Assembly (NCBI GenBank): GCA_013368375.1
Contig: JAACJP010000039.1
Coordinates: 186,001-250,000 of the forward strand
Direction: 5' to 3'
Source of the DNA: Tricholomella constricta
Lineage: Eukaryota > Basidiomycota > Agaricomycetes > Agaricales > Lyophyllaceae
DNA length: 64,000 bases
This document shows positions 19,841 to 30,363 of the stretch, piece after piece. The position numbers and the translations under genes were made by a program. The notes below the pieces were generated by a model. The model worked only from the letters and a program-made list of their open reading frames with translations. It searched no databases and was not told the origin of the DNA. Each line of letters starts with the position of its first letter. The first letter of the stretch is position 1.

Positions 19841-21688
19841 TGGGATGCAAAATTGAGTCACAAAGACATATGCGGACTTGATACCACTGCCGGTAGCTCA
19901 TGGATTGTTTGATTATAGCCTACTCCCATCCCAAACAATCTCCCCACCCCCCTTAAGATCTTTCAAAGCAAAAAAAGCAAACTCCAATGTCAACTCGACG
20001 GAATTCCTGCGAGGGGGTTTTGCAGGTCTTACTGATATAGTGCTACGTTTGGTCGGCAACCATTCCGCGCAAACTGGCTTTGGGAACCAGATATGCGTGT
20101 GTCTCCAGCGACGTCAAGAAGGGGGCCAAGTAGGTGGATGTATGGCTTTGGGGTGACTAAACCTGCATAGCGTTGAGAGGTCGGTAGATATGGGGACGAT
20201 TCGTGCATTGTAGGTAAAACCAAGATGCGGCCTAGCCGTTGTCGCCACAGAGTCGAGAGAGAGACAAGAGAGAGAGGTGAAAAACCGTAGACGACCACCC
20301 AGCCTTAGATTATCAATGAAAGCGTTCAAACAATGGTAAGGTATCAGGATTAACGGTACAGCCAAACATTAACAAACTCTTCGCCAAATCCTCCTCGCCT
20401 CGTCACTGGCCATATGGGCATGCCATATCTCTCCCACCAATGTCTTCTGGACCTATGCCATTCAAATTCATTACTTATAGGCTCTCGCCCGCACGCAGAG
20501 CTTCCTAGAACTGCTTCGGGGCCAATCTTACTGGCTCCTCATATACACATAACAAGCATTAAGACTTTTCAGTTTTCCTGATGTGCAAGACATGATGCCA
20601 TCCGTGATGCATGTGCATGAACAGTATGTGCAATTTAACATGCCCGTGAGGTTTTTGAGCGGGCTTGTCACCACTCCATCCCGTTCTTTAGCATCCTCGT
20701 ACGTATCGTCGACGCATGCAGCTCCCGCAACCCGCCTCGTCCCACTCGACACCGAACAAATTCTCAACATCATCGGGTTCTCTACCCAAACGTTTTCGCG
20801 CCATGTAGTACTGCACGGCGAAGCATATTCTTCCTCCGGACATTCACCTGCTCGAACTCAGGATGCTCATTTTAGTTATTCCAATGTCATGAACTTGAAC
20901 GCGGGTGATACTTCTCTTGGTCTTTCAACCGGAAGCAGAGGTTGTCCGGTCATCTTTACAACACCTAATGATTCTACTTGAATGGGGAATGTGTTGAAGG
21001 AGGTAACGCGCAGCGGCAGACTGAGACCGAGATGATCTAATAAAGACCGTCGAGCAGGGACGGATGATACAGATAAGGACTGGGGTCCGGTATTCAGTAG
21101 TGGTAAAGCTAAGGAATACGACGGAGCCCAGATGGAAAAGATATCGACTACAGTCACGTGATAGGTAGGGAGTGCGGAACTCCGTGGTGTCTAGCGTACC
21201 CGCAAACATACCAGCAACAGAATGGCCGTCTGCAAGGGGGGCTATTCAAGTGCACAAAACTATCACAGTATGTCCATTCACCTTTGTTCCTGACACTAGG
21301 TCAATGGAATTCACCACTGCAGTTCTCTCGGTCCTCACAGTCTCCTATGACCACTCCATTCACATGTTCTGTTGCACCGCCATCTGAATTCTTCGCTACC
21401 CTTTGTCCGCGCTGAGTGCGATACCGTGCTTGTTCGGCGGCGCATTGCGCGCCCAAGATGTCCCATTCTGCTATGCTCAATCACACATGTGCACTTTCAC
21501 TAAGATGCACGATTCGCGCTGTTGAATTCACAAGAGAAAATACATATTGTTACCGACAGAAGATGGGTAGTTCGACACAGATGGTTGGCGACAGACATGT
21601 ACCATGCCTTGACCCAAATATATATATACATACCCGCGTCCTGGCTGAACACCGGCACTAAGTTCTGCATCACGAAAGTAAGTTGCTT
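19841..21688. other. unassigned sequence between two gene fragments
   Basis: Contains open stretches such as 20583-20981 (plus) with no domain I recognise. It may hold further unrecognised fragments of the same patchwork. Confidence 0.35.
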
Positions 21689-23110
21689 TCATAGCAAATG
21701 TCGGATTGCCACCATTTCGGGTCCCCTAGATTCGTGCATACCAATTTCCCTGTTTAGAAGGCATTTCCGTAAGTATGGAGTAAAGTGCAAAAAGAGCAGA
21801 ACACTCACCGCTGTGGATGATAGTGACGGCCATCGAGATTCAAGTCCGCTCCTCATGGCGCCCAGCATATTGGCAGCGACAGACAACAACCCCAAAATAA
21901 CTCCGTCGAAGGCAGCTTCAGTCGAGATGACGCGTTCAAGCTCCTTGTACATGGACCCCTCACAATGCCTTGACATGACCATCTGTTGATCCGTCATTTG
22001 CTGGGCGACATCCCTCGGACCACTTCCGGAGACTTCTATTCCGGTCTTGGAGAACAGCGCGCATGTAGAGAACATGAACATGATGTAGATAGCAGTGTGA
22101 AAGGTCAAGAATGCTTCTTTCATGGTATGAGGCGGAGACATGTAGTAGGTGATCTTGGAGGTGGCGGCGAGTTGCGGCGAGTCTTCCATGGGCTGCAAGG
22201 AAGTGAATAGGTTAGCGTGATGGGAGATGATGCAGGACCAGAATACATACCTCCCAAACTCCAAGGAGCTTCACAAAGAAGTTGTCGAGGAAACAAGAAG
22301 CGAGCATTTGAGTGACGAAGACGTTCGAAGTTAACGCGAACTCGAGCATGATCGGCATGCTGGATTTGTAGAATAGCTTGACGGGGTAGGTTCCTCGCTG
22401 TCCACAAAATCGGTTTGACTTGACTGGGATTTCGATATGGAAGCCTTGGAGGTAGATTACGAAAATATGGCAATGGTTGCGATGAGGTTTATGACGTTCG
22501 GTAACCTCTTCCTCCAGAATGGCTCCCTCAGTGCACGAGCCTTATCTTTCCAGGTGACTAGCAGGTGGAAAAACTCTACAATCGCACCTTCGAATTCGGG
22601 TCCACGGCCAGTTTTGACAGTGGTCGGTGAGAACGCATTCTAGACGATAGCTTCGCAGATGTCGGAGGCGATGAAGAGTTGGATGCCAGAATATAGGCCG
22701 TAGCCTTTTGGAGGAGTTCGTCGAGGAGGATGACAATGAGGGCAGCAGATACAAGTTGGATGATGAGATCTGACAAGGCAGACACTGGCACTGATCAGAT
22801 GGTCCACCGCACATGCCCGTGAGGACGTAGACTGTTGCTTAACTGGGTGATATGATGAGAGCGAAGACTTGACGAAGCTGTTAGTATACGAGGCGTTGAA
22901 GAGAACAAGTATACTACTCACGTTTTGCCCACAGCTGAACAGCGCCCAATCCTTTTTCAGTGCAAAATCGACCTCCATGAGATTCGCGCCCGCCAACAGT
23001 GCATAATCATCCCCGACGTTACGATTGGATAAATACCGACTTCCGTTCATGCTCCCCGATTAGAAGCATGAATGACGTGCATCCAGCAGTGCGGATCGGA
23101 CGAGTCATGC
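21689..23110 (-). pseudogene. sec61: Sec61 alpha translocon subunit pseudogene, intron-containing
   Basis: Minus-strand pieces in order match the ER protein-conducting channel subunit: SSDP..W..V..ASNRG, YPIVTSGMIM, LLAGANLMEVDFALKKDWALFS, IIQLVSAALIVILLDELLQK, then PMEDSPQLAATSKITYYMSPPHTMKEAF, CALFSKTGIEVSGSGPRDVAQQ, GSMYKELERVI and the C-terminus ESRGPEMVAI..LL-stop at 21689. Introns remain, for example the one just before PMEDSPQ (about 22190-22250) and the one before EIGMHES (about 21765-21822). Stops and frameshifts (after ASNRGA, near 23010, and around 22640) kill it. The N-terminus is absent and is replaced by the beta-COP-like piece. Confidence 0.87.
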
Positions 23111-23290
23111 GTACAGAGAGATGAGTGGGTCGAGGAGTTCTGTGTTTGGAGAATTTCGGAGGAAGCGAAGGGTCGATGCTCGAACATAGTCGTTGGGGTG
23201 CTGCTGGGCAGAGGTGGCGCAGAGGAAGACCGTCGGATCGACAACCAGCAGTGCCGCAGTGGTAGGTCGTTTCGAAGATGAAATCGATTT
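23105..23290 (-). pseudogene. sec26: probable coatomer beta-subunit (beta-COP) fragment fused to the Sec61 fragment
   Basis: The minus strand reads QHPNDYVRASTLRFL...TELLDPLIS, close to the beta-COP HEAT-repeat segment QHPNEYIRGxTLRFL..ELLEPL. It ends at a stop and abuts the Sec61-like sequence within about 10 bp, so the two are a chimera. Upstream (to 23503) nothing clearly continues the gene. The match is short and rests on memory of the family. Confidence 0.5.
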
Positions 23291-23498
23291 GCGGACCAGT
23301 GAATCTTCAAGCTTCAGGTTTGTGGTGTTCTCCGCTTCAGTTGTCGAAATTATCATCGACTTTGTGGATGATCTCGGTATCAGATGTTGATATTCAGGGC
23401 TCGGCTCGGAATCGGAATGACTTCCATGCCTCGATCTACCAGATCTTCTGCGTCTCTCGCAAGTGGGTGGGATCCAGAATTTCTTCATGAAGAACCTA

Positions 23499-23503
23499 CC
23501 TCT
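23499..23503. repeat. target-site duplication of element B, left copy (cctct)
   Basis: cctct precedes TGTTAGG at 23504 and recurs at 29871-29875. Confidence 0.95.
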
Positions 23504-24000
23504 TGTTAGGGGAACACCTGTTTGGTGATCACGTGACCATCCGATTCCTCGGACGAGCACGTGACCGACCGCTCCCCAGATGATCGCGATCCCGACCCCG
23601 ACGCTCCGCCCCAAGCATCGGTGTACATACTTATAACTTCCTGTCGTTACTTCCCCTTCCAGCGCGCGCCCGATCCCGATTCCCGACATCCTGACGTCGG
23701 TCACCCGACCTCGTGCGCCTGCACCCTGAGCCACGAGGATCGGACAGCGTCGGGAACGTGTACATACACGCGCCGCTGCCCATCCGTTATCATTTACGTA
23801 CCATACACCCCAGAGAGCCGGCCCTCAAGTAGTTACTCGTATATAGTCATCCTCCTGACATGGGGGAATCCTTTACTCTATTCTCATTGGATTCCCCTCT
23901 GCCAGGTAGGTCTACTTACGTTCTCTCTAATCGTACATAATATAACATTGGATTCCCCTCTGCCAGCACGACTAAGCTCTGCGCTGAGGTCGCCCTAACA
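23504..24000 (+). repeat. Element B 5' LTR, 497 bp
   Basis: Matches 29374-29870. The visible difference is near the end (ccctaAca versus ccctaGca). It contains TATATAG at 23840-23846 and, about 30 bp later, the 11-mer TTACTCTATTC (23873-23883) that is complementary to the PBS. The 3' part repeats the motif attggattcccctctgcca at 23887 and 23946. Confidence 0.95.
23840..23846 (+). promoter_or_regulatory. TATA box of element B
   Basis: TATATAG lies about 30 bp upstream of 23871-23873, the predicted 5' end of the genomic RNA. Confidence 0.6.
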
Positions 24001-24003
24001 GCA

Positions 24004-24014
24004 GAATAGAGTAA
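24004..24014 (+). promoter_or_regulatory. Element B primer-binding site complementary to the predicted RNA 5' end
   Basis: GAATAGAGTAA starts 3 nt after the LTR and is the exact reverse complement of TTACTCTATTC at 23873-23883. No tRNA-type TGG site is present at the LTR edge. The layout matches the self-priming known from Schizosaccharomyces Tf1, where the first 11 nt of the RNA anneal to the PBS. Confidence 0.6.
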
Positions 24015-24127
24015 CTCTAGAAACCCGACGAAGCCGACCGATCCGCTTCCGCGCCGAAACACGCGTCTGCTACACGCGACCGTCCAACGCGCGCTCGCCC
24101 CGATCGCCCGTCCAGTCCCGTTTCGAG

Positions 24128-25342
24128 ATGTCCGAATTTGGTGACATGTCGCAGCGACCGTTCTCTCCCTTCCTCACGACGGAGGAGCGGTTGGCGAATA
24201 TGGAAGCCACAATTTCGGCTCTCTCTGCCTCCAATACCTCCAACTCGGCCTCTATGGACCGCCTCTCCGCTCTTTTCGAAAAATTCATGTCGGGGACACC
24301 CCCCAATCCCACCCCCGCTGCTCCCGAAGCAGACACGACCCCCCCGCCGCCTGAGACGACCACCCCGCTGCCAGGCTCTCCGCGATCGGGATCGCACCAC
24401 CTCCGACCGTCGCCCCCTCCCATTTACGACGGCGCCCGATCGGGCGGTCGCGCGTTCTTGAACGCCTGCAAGCTCTACTTCTCCTTGTGCGGGGGAAGTT
24501 TCGCCGACGACCACGCCCGAATAGTATGGGTGCTGTCGTACATGCAGCACGGGCGAGCCGCCGACTTCGTCAGTCGGGTGTTCCAGTTCGGAACCGCCAA
24601 GGACGTCTTTCCCGCCTGGAAGGACTTCGAAGACACCTTCCGTGGCGAGTTCTTCCTCTTCGACGAGGTCGCCGATGCCGCGCTCATCCTGGAGTCGACG
24701 GCGTACTTCCAGAACGGTCGATCGATCGACGAGTACATCGACTCGTTCCGATCCCTGTGGGTCAAGGCGGGCTACCCAGATGGGCGTCACCTGGTCCTCA
24801 AATTCCGTCGGGGAATGGACCCGAAGCTCTCGAGGCGACTCGGAAGCATCACCACGGGTCGCCCGCACGATGAGAAGATTGAGGAGTGGCTGAGGATCGC
24901 TCGTTCTCAAGACTTCATCATGAGGTCGGAGGACGACTTCCACCGTCGGATGGTCCCGACAAAGGCGCCCGACAGCCGCCCGCCCACCACCGCAGCTGCA
25001 CGATGGGCGTTCGCTACTGCCCCCGCTCCCGCTCCCGCTCCCGCTCCCCCCGCCCCCCGCGCTCCTGCCGCACCAGCCCCCAGGCCGATCCCCCAGGGCA
25101 TCCCAATGGACGTAGATCGGATGCGCGATCGAGTCGCGCCTGCCGATGACCACTGTTTTCGGTGCAAGAAAAAGGGTCACTACTCTCGTGACTGCCCTTT
25201 GCGCTGGGACGTGCGCCACATGCTCGATGATGAGCTGGAGGCGCTTATCATGGAACGTCTAGCTCGCAAGGACGCAGTCCCCGCCGACCCGACTCCATCG
25301 TCGGCCGACGCGACCGCCTCCGACGCCGAGGAGGGTTTTTAA
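24128..25342 (+). CDS. Element B Gag
   Basis: A 404-aa structural polyprotein that packages the element's RNA. The N-terminus has a short helical/coiled segment and a Pro/Thr-rich spacer. A capsid-like retrotransposon-gag domain follows (about 110-235, with AWKDFEDTFRGEFF and SIDEYIDSFRSLWVKAGYPD). An Ala/Pro repeat linker leads to a C-terminal CCHC zinc knuckle, CFRCKKKGHYSRDC (about 345-358). The start ATG at 24128 is the first in the internal region. The frame ends GAG GGT TTT TAA, and the last sense codons form the slippery heptamer that gives access to pol in the -1 frame. Confidence 0.93.
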   Translation: MSEFGDMSQRPFSPFLTTEERLANMEATISALSASNTSNSASMDRLSALFEKFMSGTPPNPTPAAPEADTTPPPPETTTPLPGSPRSGSHHLRPSPPPIYDGARSGGRAFLNACKLYFSLCGGSFADDHARIVWVLSYMQHGRAADFVSRVFQFGTAKDVFPAWKDFEDTFRGEFFLFDEVADAALILESTAYFQNGRSIDEYIDSFRSLWVKAGYPDGRHLVLKFRRGMDPKLSRRLGSITTGRPHDEKIEEWLRIARSQDFIMRSEDDFHRRMVPTKAPDSRPPTTAAARWAFATAPAPAPAPAPPAPRAPAAPAPRPIPQGIPMDVDRMRDRVAPADDHCFRCKKKGHYSRDCPLRWDVRHMLDDELEALIMERLARKDAVPADPTPSSADATASDAEEGF

Positions 25343-25375
25343 TTACACAACGGGTGGAACGTACGCCCCCGTTGT
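25333..25375 (+). promoter_or_regulatory. programmed -1 ribosomal frameshift signal between gag and pol
   Basis: The heptamer G GGT TTT (25333-25339) sits in the correct phase directly before the gag stop TAA. After a 7-nt spacer an 8-bp perfect stem follows: ACAACGGG (25347-25354) with CCCGTTGT (25368-25375) and a 13-nt loop. The pol frame is -1 relative to gag and is open across this site. Pol has no ATG of its own near its start (GTG at 25354). All standard elements of a -1 signal are visible; efficiency is unknown. Confidence 0.8.
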
Positions 25376-28300
25376 CTAGTCGTAATCGGTTCGCTCCTTT
25401 ATCCGTAGAATACGCCAATACACCTAATATTGCTGCTATTCCGACGAGTGAACCGACCGACAAAGACGTACAAAACCCCTCCGACCCGACGACACCAATC
25501 GCAGTCGCAAAGCCGATCGCCCCGTCGCGTCGTGGCCTACCCCGCTGGGAAAAGCGACTCCCTAGTCGCTTCATCGCCGCTGCCTCCCCCTGCCCCAGAT
25601 CCCTGTGGCTCAACGTCGAACTGGAGACCACCGACACCCAGGAGTCGCATGCCGTCACTGCCCTAGTGGACAGCGGAGCGACTGGCAGTTTCCTCAATGT
25701 TGCTTTCGTCGAGAAACACAAGCTCACAACCAAGGTGCTTAGTCGGCCATCCCCGGTTTACAATGTGGACGGCACTCTCAACGAAGGCGGTTCGGTCTCT
25801 TGCATCGTAGAAGCTGTCTTGCGATACAACGGTCATACCGAACGAGCCGTCTTCGGGGTCACCCAGTTAGGCAAGCAAGACATGATCCTCGGGTTCAACT
25901 GGCTTAAAAACCATAACCCCGAGATCGACTGGGAGACCAAGGAGGTGAAGATGAGTCGCTGTCCGACGCAGTGCGGCACCTGCAAGGACGAGGTCAAAGC
26001 CGATCGGCGCGCACGCACCAAAGTGCGCGCAGCGATCCGCGCCTGTCGAGCCGACGGTATACCGATGACTGAGCCCGACCTGCGAGCCCCGACCAACCCG
26101 TATGTTGAGGACGACTCTGATGAGGAGGAGTTCCTCCCCTACACCCCGGTCCTGGAGGAACCTGACCCAGAGTCTGACGACTTCCTGGTGGAAACCTTCC
26201 TGAGTGGCGATCGCATCTTCGCGACCGCGATCCATCCGACTCCGACCGCCGAACATATTCGGGCCAGCCAAATGACATCGCAGCGACTTGCGGAAGCGCA
26301 CGCTGCTAACTCCGTGCCCAGAACTTTCCGCGACGCAGTACCGACCCACCTCCACGACTTTGAAGATGTCTTCTCCAAAGTCGCATTCGATGAGCTTCCA
26401 GAGCGCAAGCAATGGGACCATGCCATCGAACTGGAGCCGGGCGCGTCGCCGACGGGCACGAAGGTCTACCCGCTCTCACCGGCAGAACAGGTCGAACTCG
26501 ACGCGTTCCTCAAGGAGAACCTCGAGACAGGTCGCATCCGACCGTCCAAGTCGCCCATGGCGTCGCCGGTCTTCTTCATCAAGAAGAAGGACGGGTCGCT
26601 CCGACTGGTTCAGGACTATCGGACGCTCAATGCGCTCACGGTGAAGAACCGATACCCGCTGCCCCTCATTAGCGAACTGGTGAATAACCTTCGCGGCGCG
26701 CGGTACTTCACCAAGTTGGACGTCCGATGGGGGTACAACAACGTGCGGATCAAGGAAGGCGACGAGTGGAAGGCAGCGTTTCGGACGAATCGCGGCCTCT
26801 TCGAGCCGCTCGTCATGTTCTTCGGCCTCACGAACAGCCCCGCCACATTTCAGACCATGATGAATGATATCTTCCGCGATCTGATCGCTGAAGGTGTTGT
26901 TTGCGTGTACCTCGATGACATCTTGATTTATACAAAGACGCTAGAGGAACACCATCGGGTCACGCGACTGGTACTGGACCGACTCCGCGAACATCAGCTG
27001 TTCTTAAAGCCCGAGAAATGCGAATTTGAGCAGACTAAGATCGAGTATCTCGGGCTGATCATCTCGCAAGGGCAAGCGGAAATGGATCCGGTTAAAGTCG
27101 CTGGAGTGTTGGAATGGCCGGCGCCGAAGAACAAGAAGGAGGTGCAAGCGTTCCTAGGCTTCACCAATTTCTACCGACGGTTCATCCAGGACTTCTCGCA
27201 CCACGCCCGACCCCTGTTCGATCTGACAGGCAAGGACGTCGCCTGGCGATGGGGAGAGTCGGAGCAGTCGGCCTTTGCCCTTCTGAAGTCTGCGATCACA
27301 TCGGGGCCAGTCCTCATGTTCCCCGACGACGATCGACCGTACCGCATCGAAGCCGACTCGTCCGACTTCGCAACGGGCGCAGTCCTGTCGCAAGAGTCGC
27401 CGTCCGATGGCAAGTGGCACCCGGTCGCGTTCTACTCGAAGAGCTTGAACGCCGTCGAGCGGAACTACGAGATCCATGACAAAGAGATGCTGGCGATCAT
27501 CCGGTCTCTGGAGGAATGGCGACACTTCGTAGAAGGCGCAAAGCACAAGGTGGAGATCTGGACCGACCACAAGAACCTCGAGTACTTCCTCACCGCGAAG
27601 AAACTCAATCGGCGTCAAGCCCGATGGTCGCTTTACCTCGCTAACTTCGACTTCGCCCTCCACCACCGTCCTGGCCGTAGCATGGGCAAACCCGACGCAT
27701 TATCGCGTCGCCCCGACCATGGCGACGGAAGCGCCGACAACGCCAACATCGTGCTGCTCAAACCAGAATTCTTCGCCGTTCGTGCAACTGAAGGCCTTGC
27801 ACTGGTCGGAGAGGAGGATGATGTGCTGAAAGCGATCCGCAAGGGCAATCGCGATGGGGCTCAGGAGGATGCGGTCGCGAAAGCGGCGCAACTGGTCAAA
27901 GCATCCAAGATCGCCGGCCGCTCCCTTCGCTTTGGCGAGTGGGGAGAGGAAGGCGGTCTGCTCACGTTCCGTGGACGGATCTATGTCCCGAACGTCCCAG
28001 ACCTTCGCCGACGCATTGTGGAGCAGCACCACGACTCCAAGGTCGCCGGTCACCCCGGTCGCTGGAAGACGCTCGAACTGGTGTCGCGCAACTACTGGTG
28101 GCCCCAGATGTCGCGCTTCATCGGTTCGTACACCAGCACCTGTGACATGTGTCTGCGCACGAAACCTCGCCGCCAACTCCCCGTCGGACAGCTGCAGCCG
28201 CTTCCCATCCCCGAAGGCCGATGGAATGTCGTATCGGTCGACTTCATCACCGAACTTCCAGAGTCCAACGGCCACGACGCGATCATGAATGTCGTGGATT

Positions 28301-29373
28301 CAGTTGGAAAGCGCGCGCACTTCATCGCGTCGCACACGACTTGTTCGGCCCTGGGAGCTGCGAACCTCTACCGTCGCCACGTCTGGAAGCTGCACGGTCT
28401 CCCCGACGCATTCGTCTCCGATCGAGGTCCACAGTTCGTCGCCGAGTTCACGCGCGAACTGTACAGACTCCTGGGTATCAAGCTGTCGGCCTCGACGGCG
28501 TACCACCCACAGACCGACGGACAGACAGAGCGTGTCAACCAGGAACTGGAACAGTTCTTGCGAGTCTTCTGCAATGAGCGCCAGAACGATTGGGAGGACC
28601 TCCTGCCCGACGCCGAATTCAGTTACAACAACCATGTACATTCGGCGACGCAGCAGACCCCCTTCCTGCTTGACACTGGTCGGCATCCGCGCATGGGCTT
28701 TGAGCCGCGTCGGGGCGCTTCCAAGAACGAGTCAGCAGACGAGTTCGTGGAGCGCATGAAGGAAGCACAGGAGGAAGCCAAGGCAGCGCTTTCAAAGGCC
28801 AAAGACGACATGGAGCGGTATTACAACCAGCGGCACGCCCCAACGCCCGACTACCAGCCTGGCGACAAGGTATACTTGGACGCGACCGACATTTCTACGA
28901 CCCGACCGTCTAAGAAGTTGTCGCATCGCTACCTTGGCCCTTTCGTCGTGCAAAGGCGAGTCGGCCCGCTGGCATACCGCCTCCTGCTGCCTCAGTCCAT
29001 GAAGCGCATCCACCCAGTCTTCCACGTCGTGAAGCTCATCCCCGCCATTGCTGATCCGATCGAAGGTCGTCGATCCGATCCCCCTCCGCCCCCCGACATA
29101 ATCGACGACGAACCCCATTACGAAGTTGAAAAGATCCTCGATAGCCGAACCTTCCGCAAAAAACTACAGTACAAGGTCCTGTGGAAGGGCTATGGTTACG
29201 AAGAAGCTTCTTGGGAACCTCGCGAAAATGTCGCCGCCCCCGATCTGGTACGCAAATTTCACCGCGACAACCCCGACGCCCCACGCCACATTCGTGGCAT
29301 CTTCACTCTATCCCCCGCCATCTTCGCCACCGTCACCCCGCACCGAGTCGTTGCGATTCAAAAGGGGGGGTGA
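25340..29373 (+). CDS. Element B Pol (protease, RT, RNase H, integrase, chromodomain)
   Basis: A single open frame, expressed as a Gag-Pol fusion by -1 frameshifting at 25339. Numbered from 25354 (1339 aa), the domains are aspartic protease LVDSGATGSFLN (about 105); RT with YLDDILIYTKT (about 519); RNase H, ADSSDFATGAV (about 664) and TDHKNLEYF; integrase HHCC (about 892-935) and core with DFITELP, SDRGPQF and YHPQTDGQTERVNQELE (about 962-1068); and a chromodomain HYEVEKILDSR...YKVLWKGYGYEEASWEP (about 1254-1294), which targets integration to heterochromatin in related elements. The stop touches the purine tract and the 3' LTR. No frameshift or stop is seen. Confidence 0.95.
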
Positions 29374-29870
29374 TGTTAGGGGAACACCTGTTTGGTGATC
29401 ACGTGACCATCCGATTCCTCGGACGAGCACGTGACCGACCGCTCCCCAGATGATCGCGATCCCGACCCCGACGCTCCGCCCCAAGCATCGGTGTACATAC
29501 TTATAACTTCCTGTCGTTACTTCCCCTTCCAGCGCGCGCCCGATCCCGATTCCCGACATCCTGACGTCGGTCACCCGACCTCGTGCGCCTGCACCCTGAG
29601 CCACGAGGATCGGACAGCGTCGGGAACGTGTACATACACGCGCCGCTGCCCATCCGTTATCATTTACGTACCATACACCCCAGAGAGCCGGCCCTCAAGT
29701 AGTTACTCGTATATAGTCATCCTCCTGACATGGGGGAATCCTTTACTCTATTCTCATTGGATTCCCCTCTGCCAGGTAGGTCTACTTACGTTCTCTCTAA
29801 TCGTACATAATATAACATTGGATTCCCCTCTGCCAGCACGACTAAGCTCTGCGCTGAGGTCGCCCTAGCA
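29374..29870 (+). repeat. Element B 3' LTR, 497 bp
   Basis: Near-identical copy of 23504-24000, followed by the target duplication cctct (29871-29875). Confidence 0.95.
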
Positions 29871-29919
29871 CCTCTCCCAGTATTGAGCATGAGTCCTCGA
29901 GTCCTCAGCGGTCATCTAG

Positions 29920-30072
29920 GGAGGCCGACTGGGACGCCTGGTATCTGCGAATCGCGCGTTAGGATATTCAGCAAGAAAGGACGTAAGTGAATGAACGAAC
30001 AGGAGCGCCGCCATATGGGTTCTGCATTCGAGTCGTTAGAAAAATCACAACATGAATATGGCTGAACGCATA
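29920..30072. repeat. degenerate copy of the annexin upstream region
   Basis: ggaggccgaytgggacgcctggtatctgcgaatcgcgcgttaggat... aligns with 39021-39171, immediately upstream of the annexin gene. Both include gaacaggagcgccgccatatgggttctgc and aacatgaatatggctga. The two copies lie in the same orientation 9.1 kb apart. Beyond about 30072 the sequences diverge. Confidence 0.85.
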
Positions 30073-30104
30073 CCTGAGGGCAAGCGGAAGGCTGGACCGG
30101 GCAC

Positions 30105-30250
30105 CAAGTGAGAACGTGGCTCTCTTATTTTTGGAACTGTTTCTGATCTACGCTTACAGTTCGGCTGAGAACAAACGGAAGGCTGGACCGGTCGGAACCG
30201 CTGAGTGAGAACACGGCTTGTTTAATTTTGGAACTGTTCCTGATGAGCAC
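30105..30250. repeat. short tandem duplication
   Basis: The block cggaaggctggaccgg...gtgagaac(g/a)(t/c)ggct...ttttggaactgttyctga occurs twice, about 72 bp apart (near 30090-30150 and 30175-30243). Confidence 0.6.
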
Positions 30251-30363
30251 TGGTACTGTCTAGACCGACCGGCCCGAAGAAGGCGAGACCCCCTCATCCA
30301 TCAGGGCTTATTTGAAACTGGGAGGATGTCGTGCCCATTCAACCGACGTCTCTTAGTACTAGT

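Larger units (their letters stand above)
23504..29870 (+). mobile_element. Element B: 6.4-kb Ty3/gypsy chromovirus, apparently intact
   Basis: 497-bp LTRs (23504-24000 and 29374-29870, TG...CA, nearly identical) with 5-bp target duplications cctct. The order is TATA box and putative transcript start in the LTR, a self-complementary PBS, gag, -1 frameshift signal, pol with C-terminal chromodomain, and purine tract (aaaaggggggg, 29360-29370) touching the 3' LTR. Both long frames are free of stops, so it may be competent. Its GC-rich coding differs from the flanking host-gene fragments. Confidence 0.96.

Noticed and set aside
20583..20981. A plus-strand gene among the captured fragments
   Set aside because: 132 codons open, but no recognisable domain, introns or context; left as unassigned.
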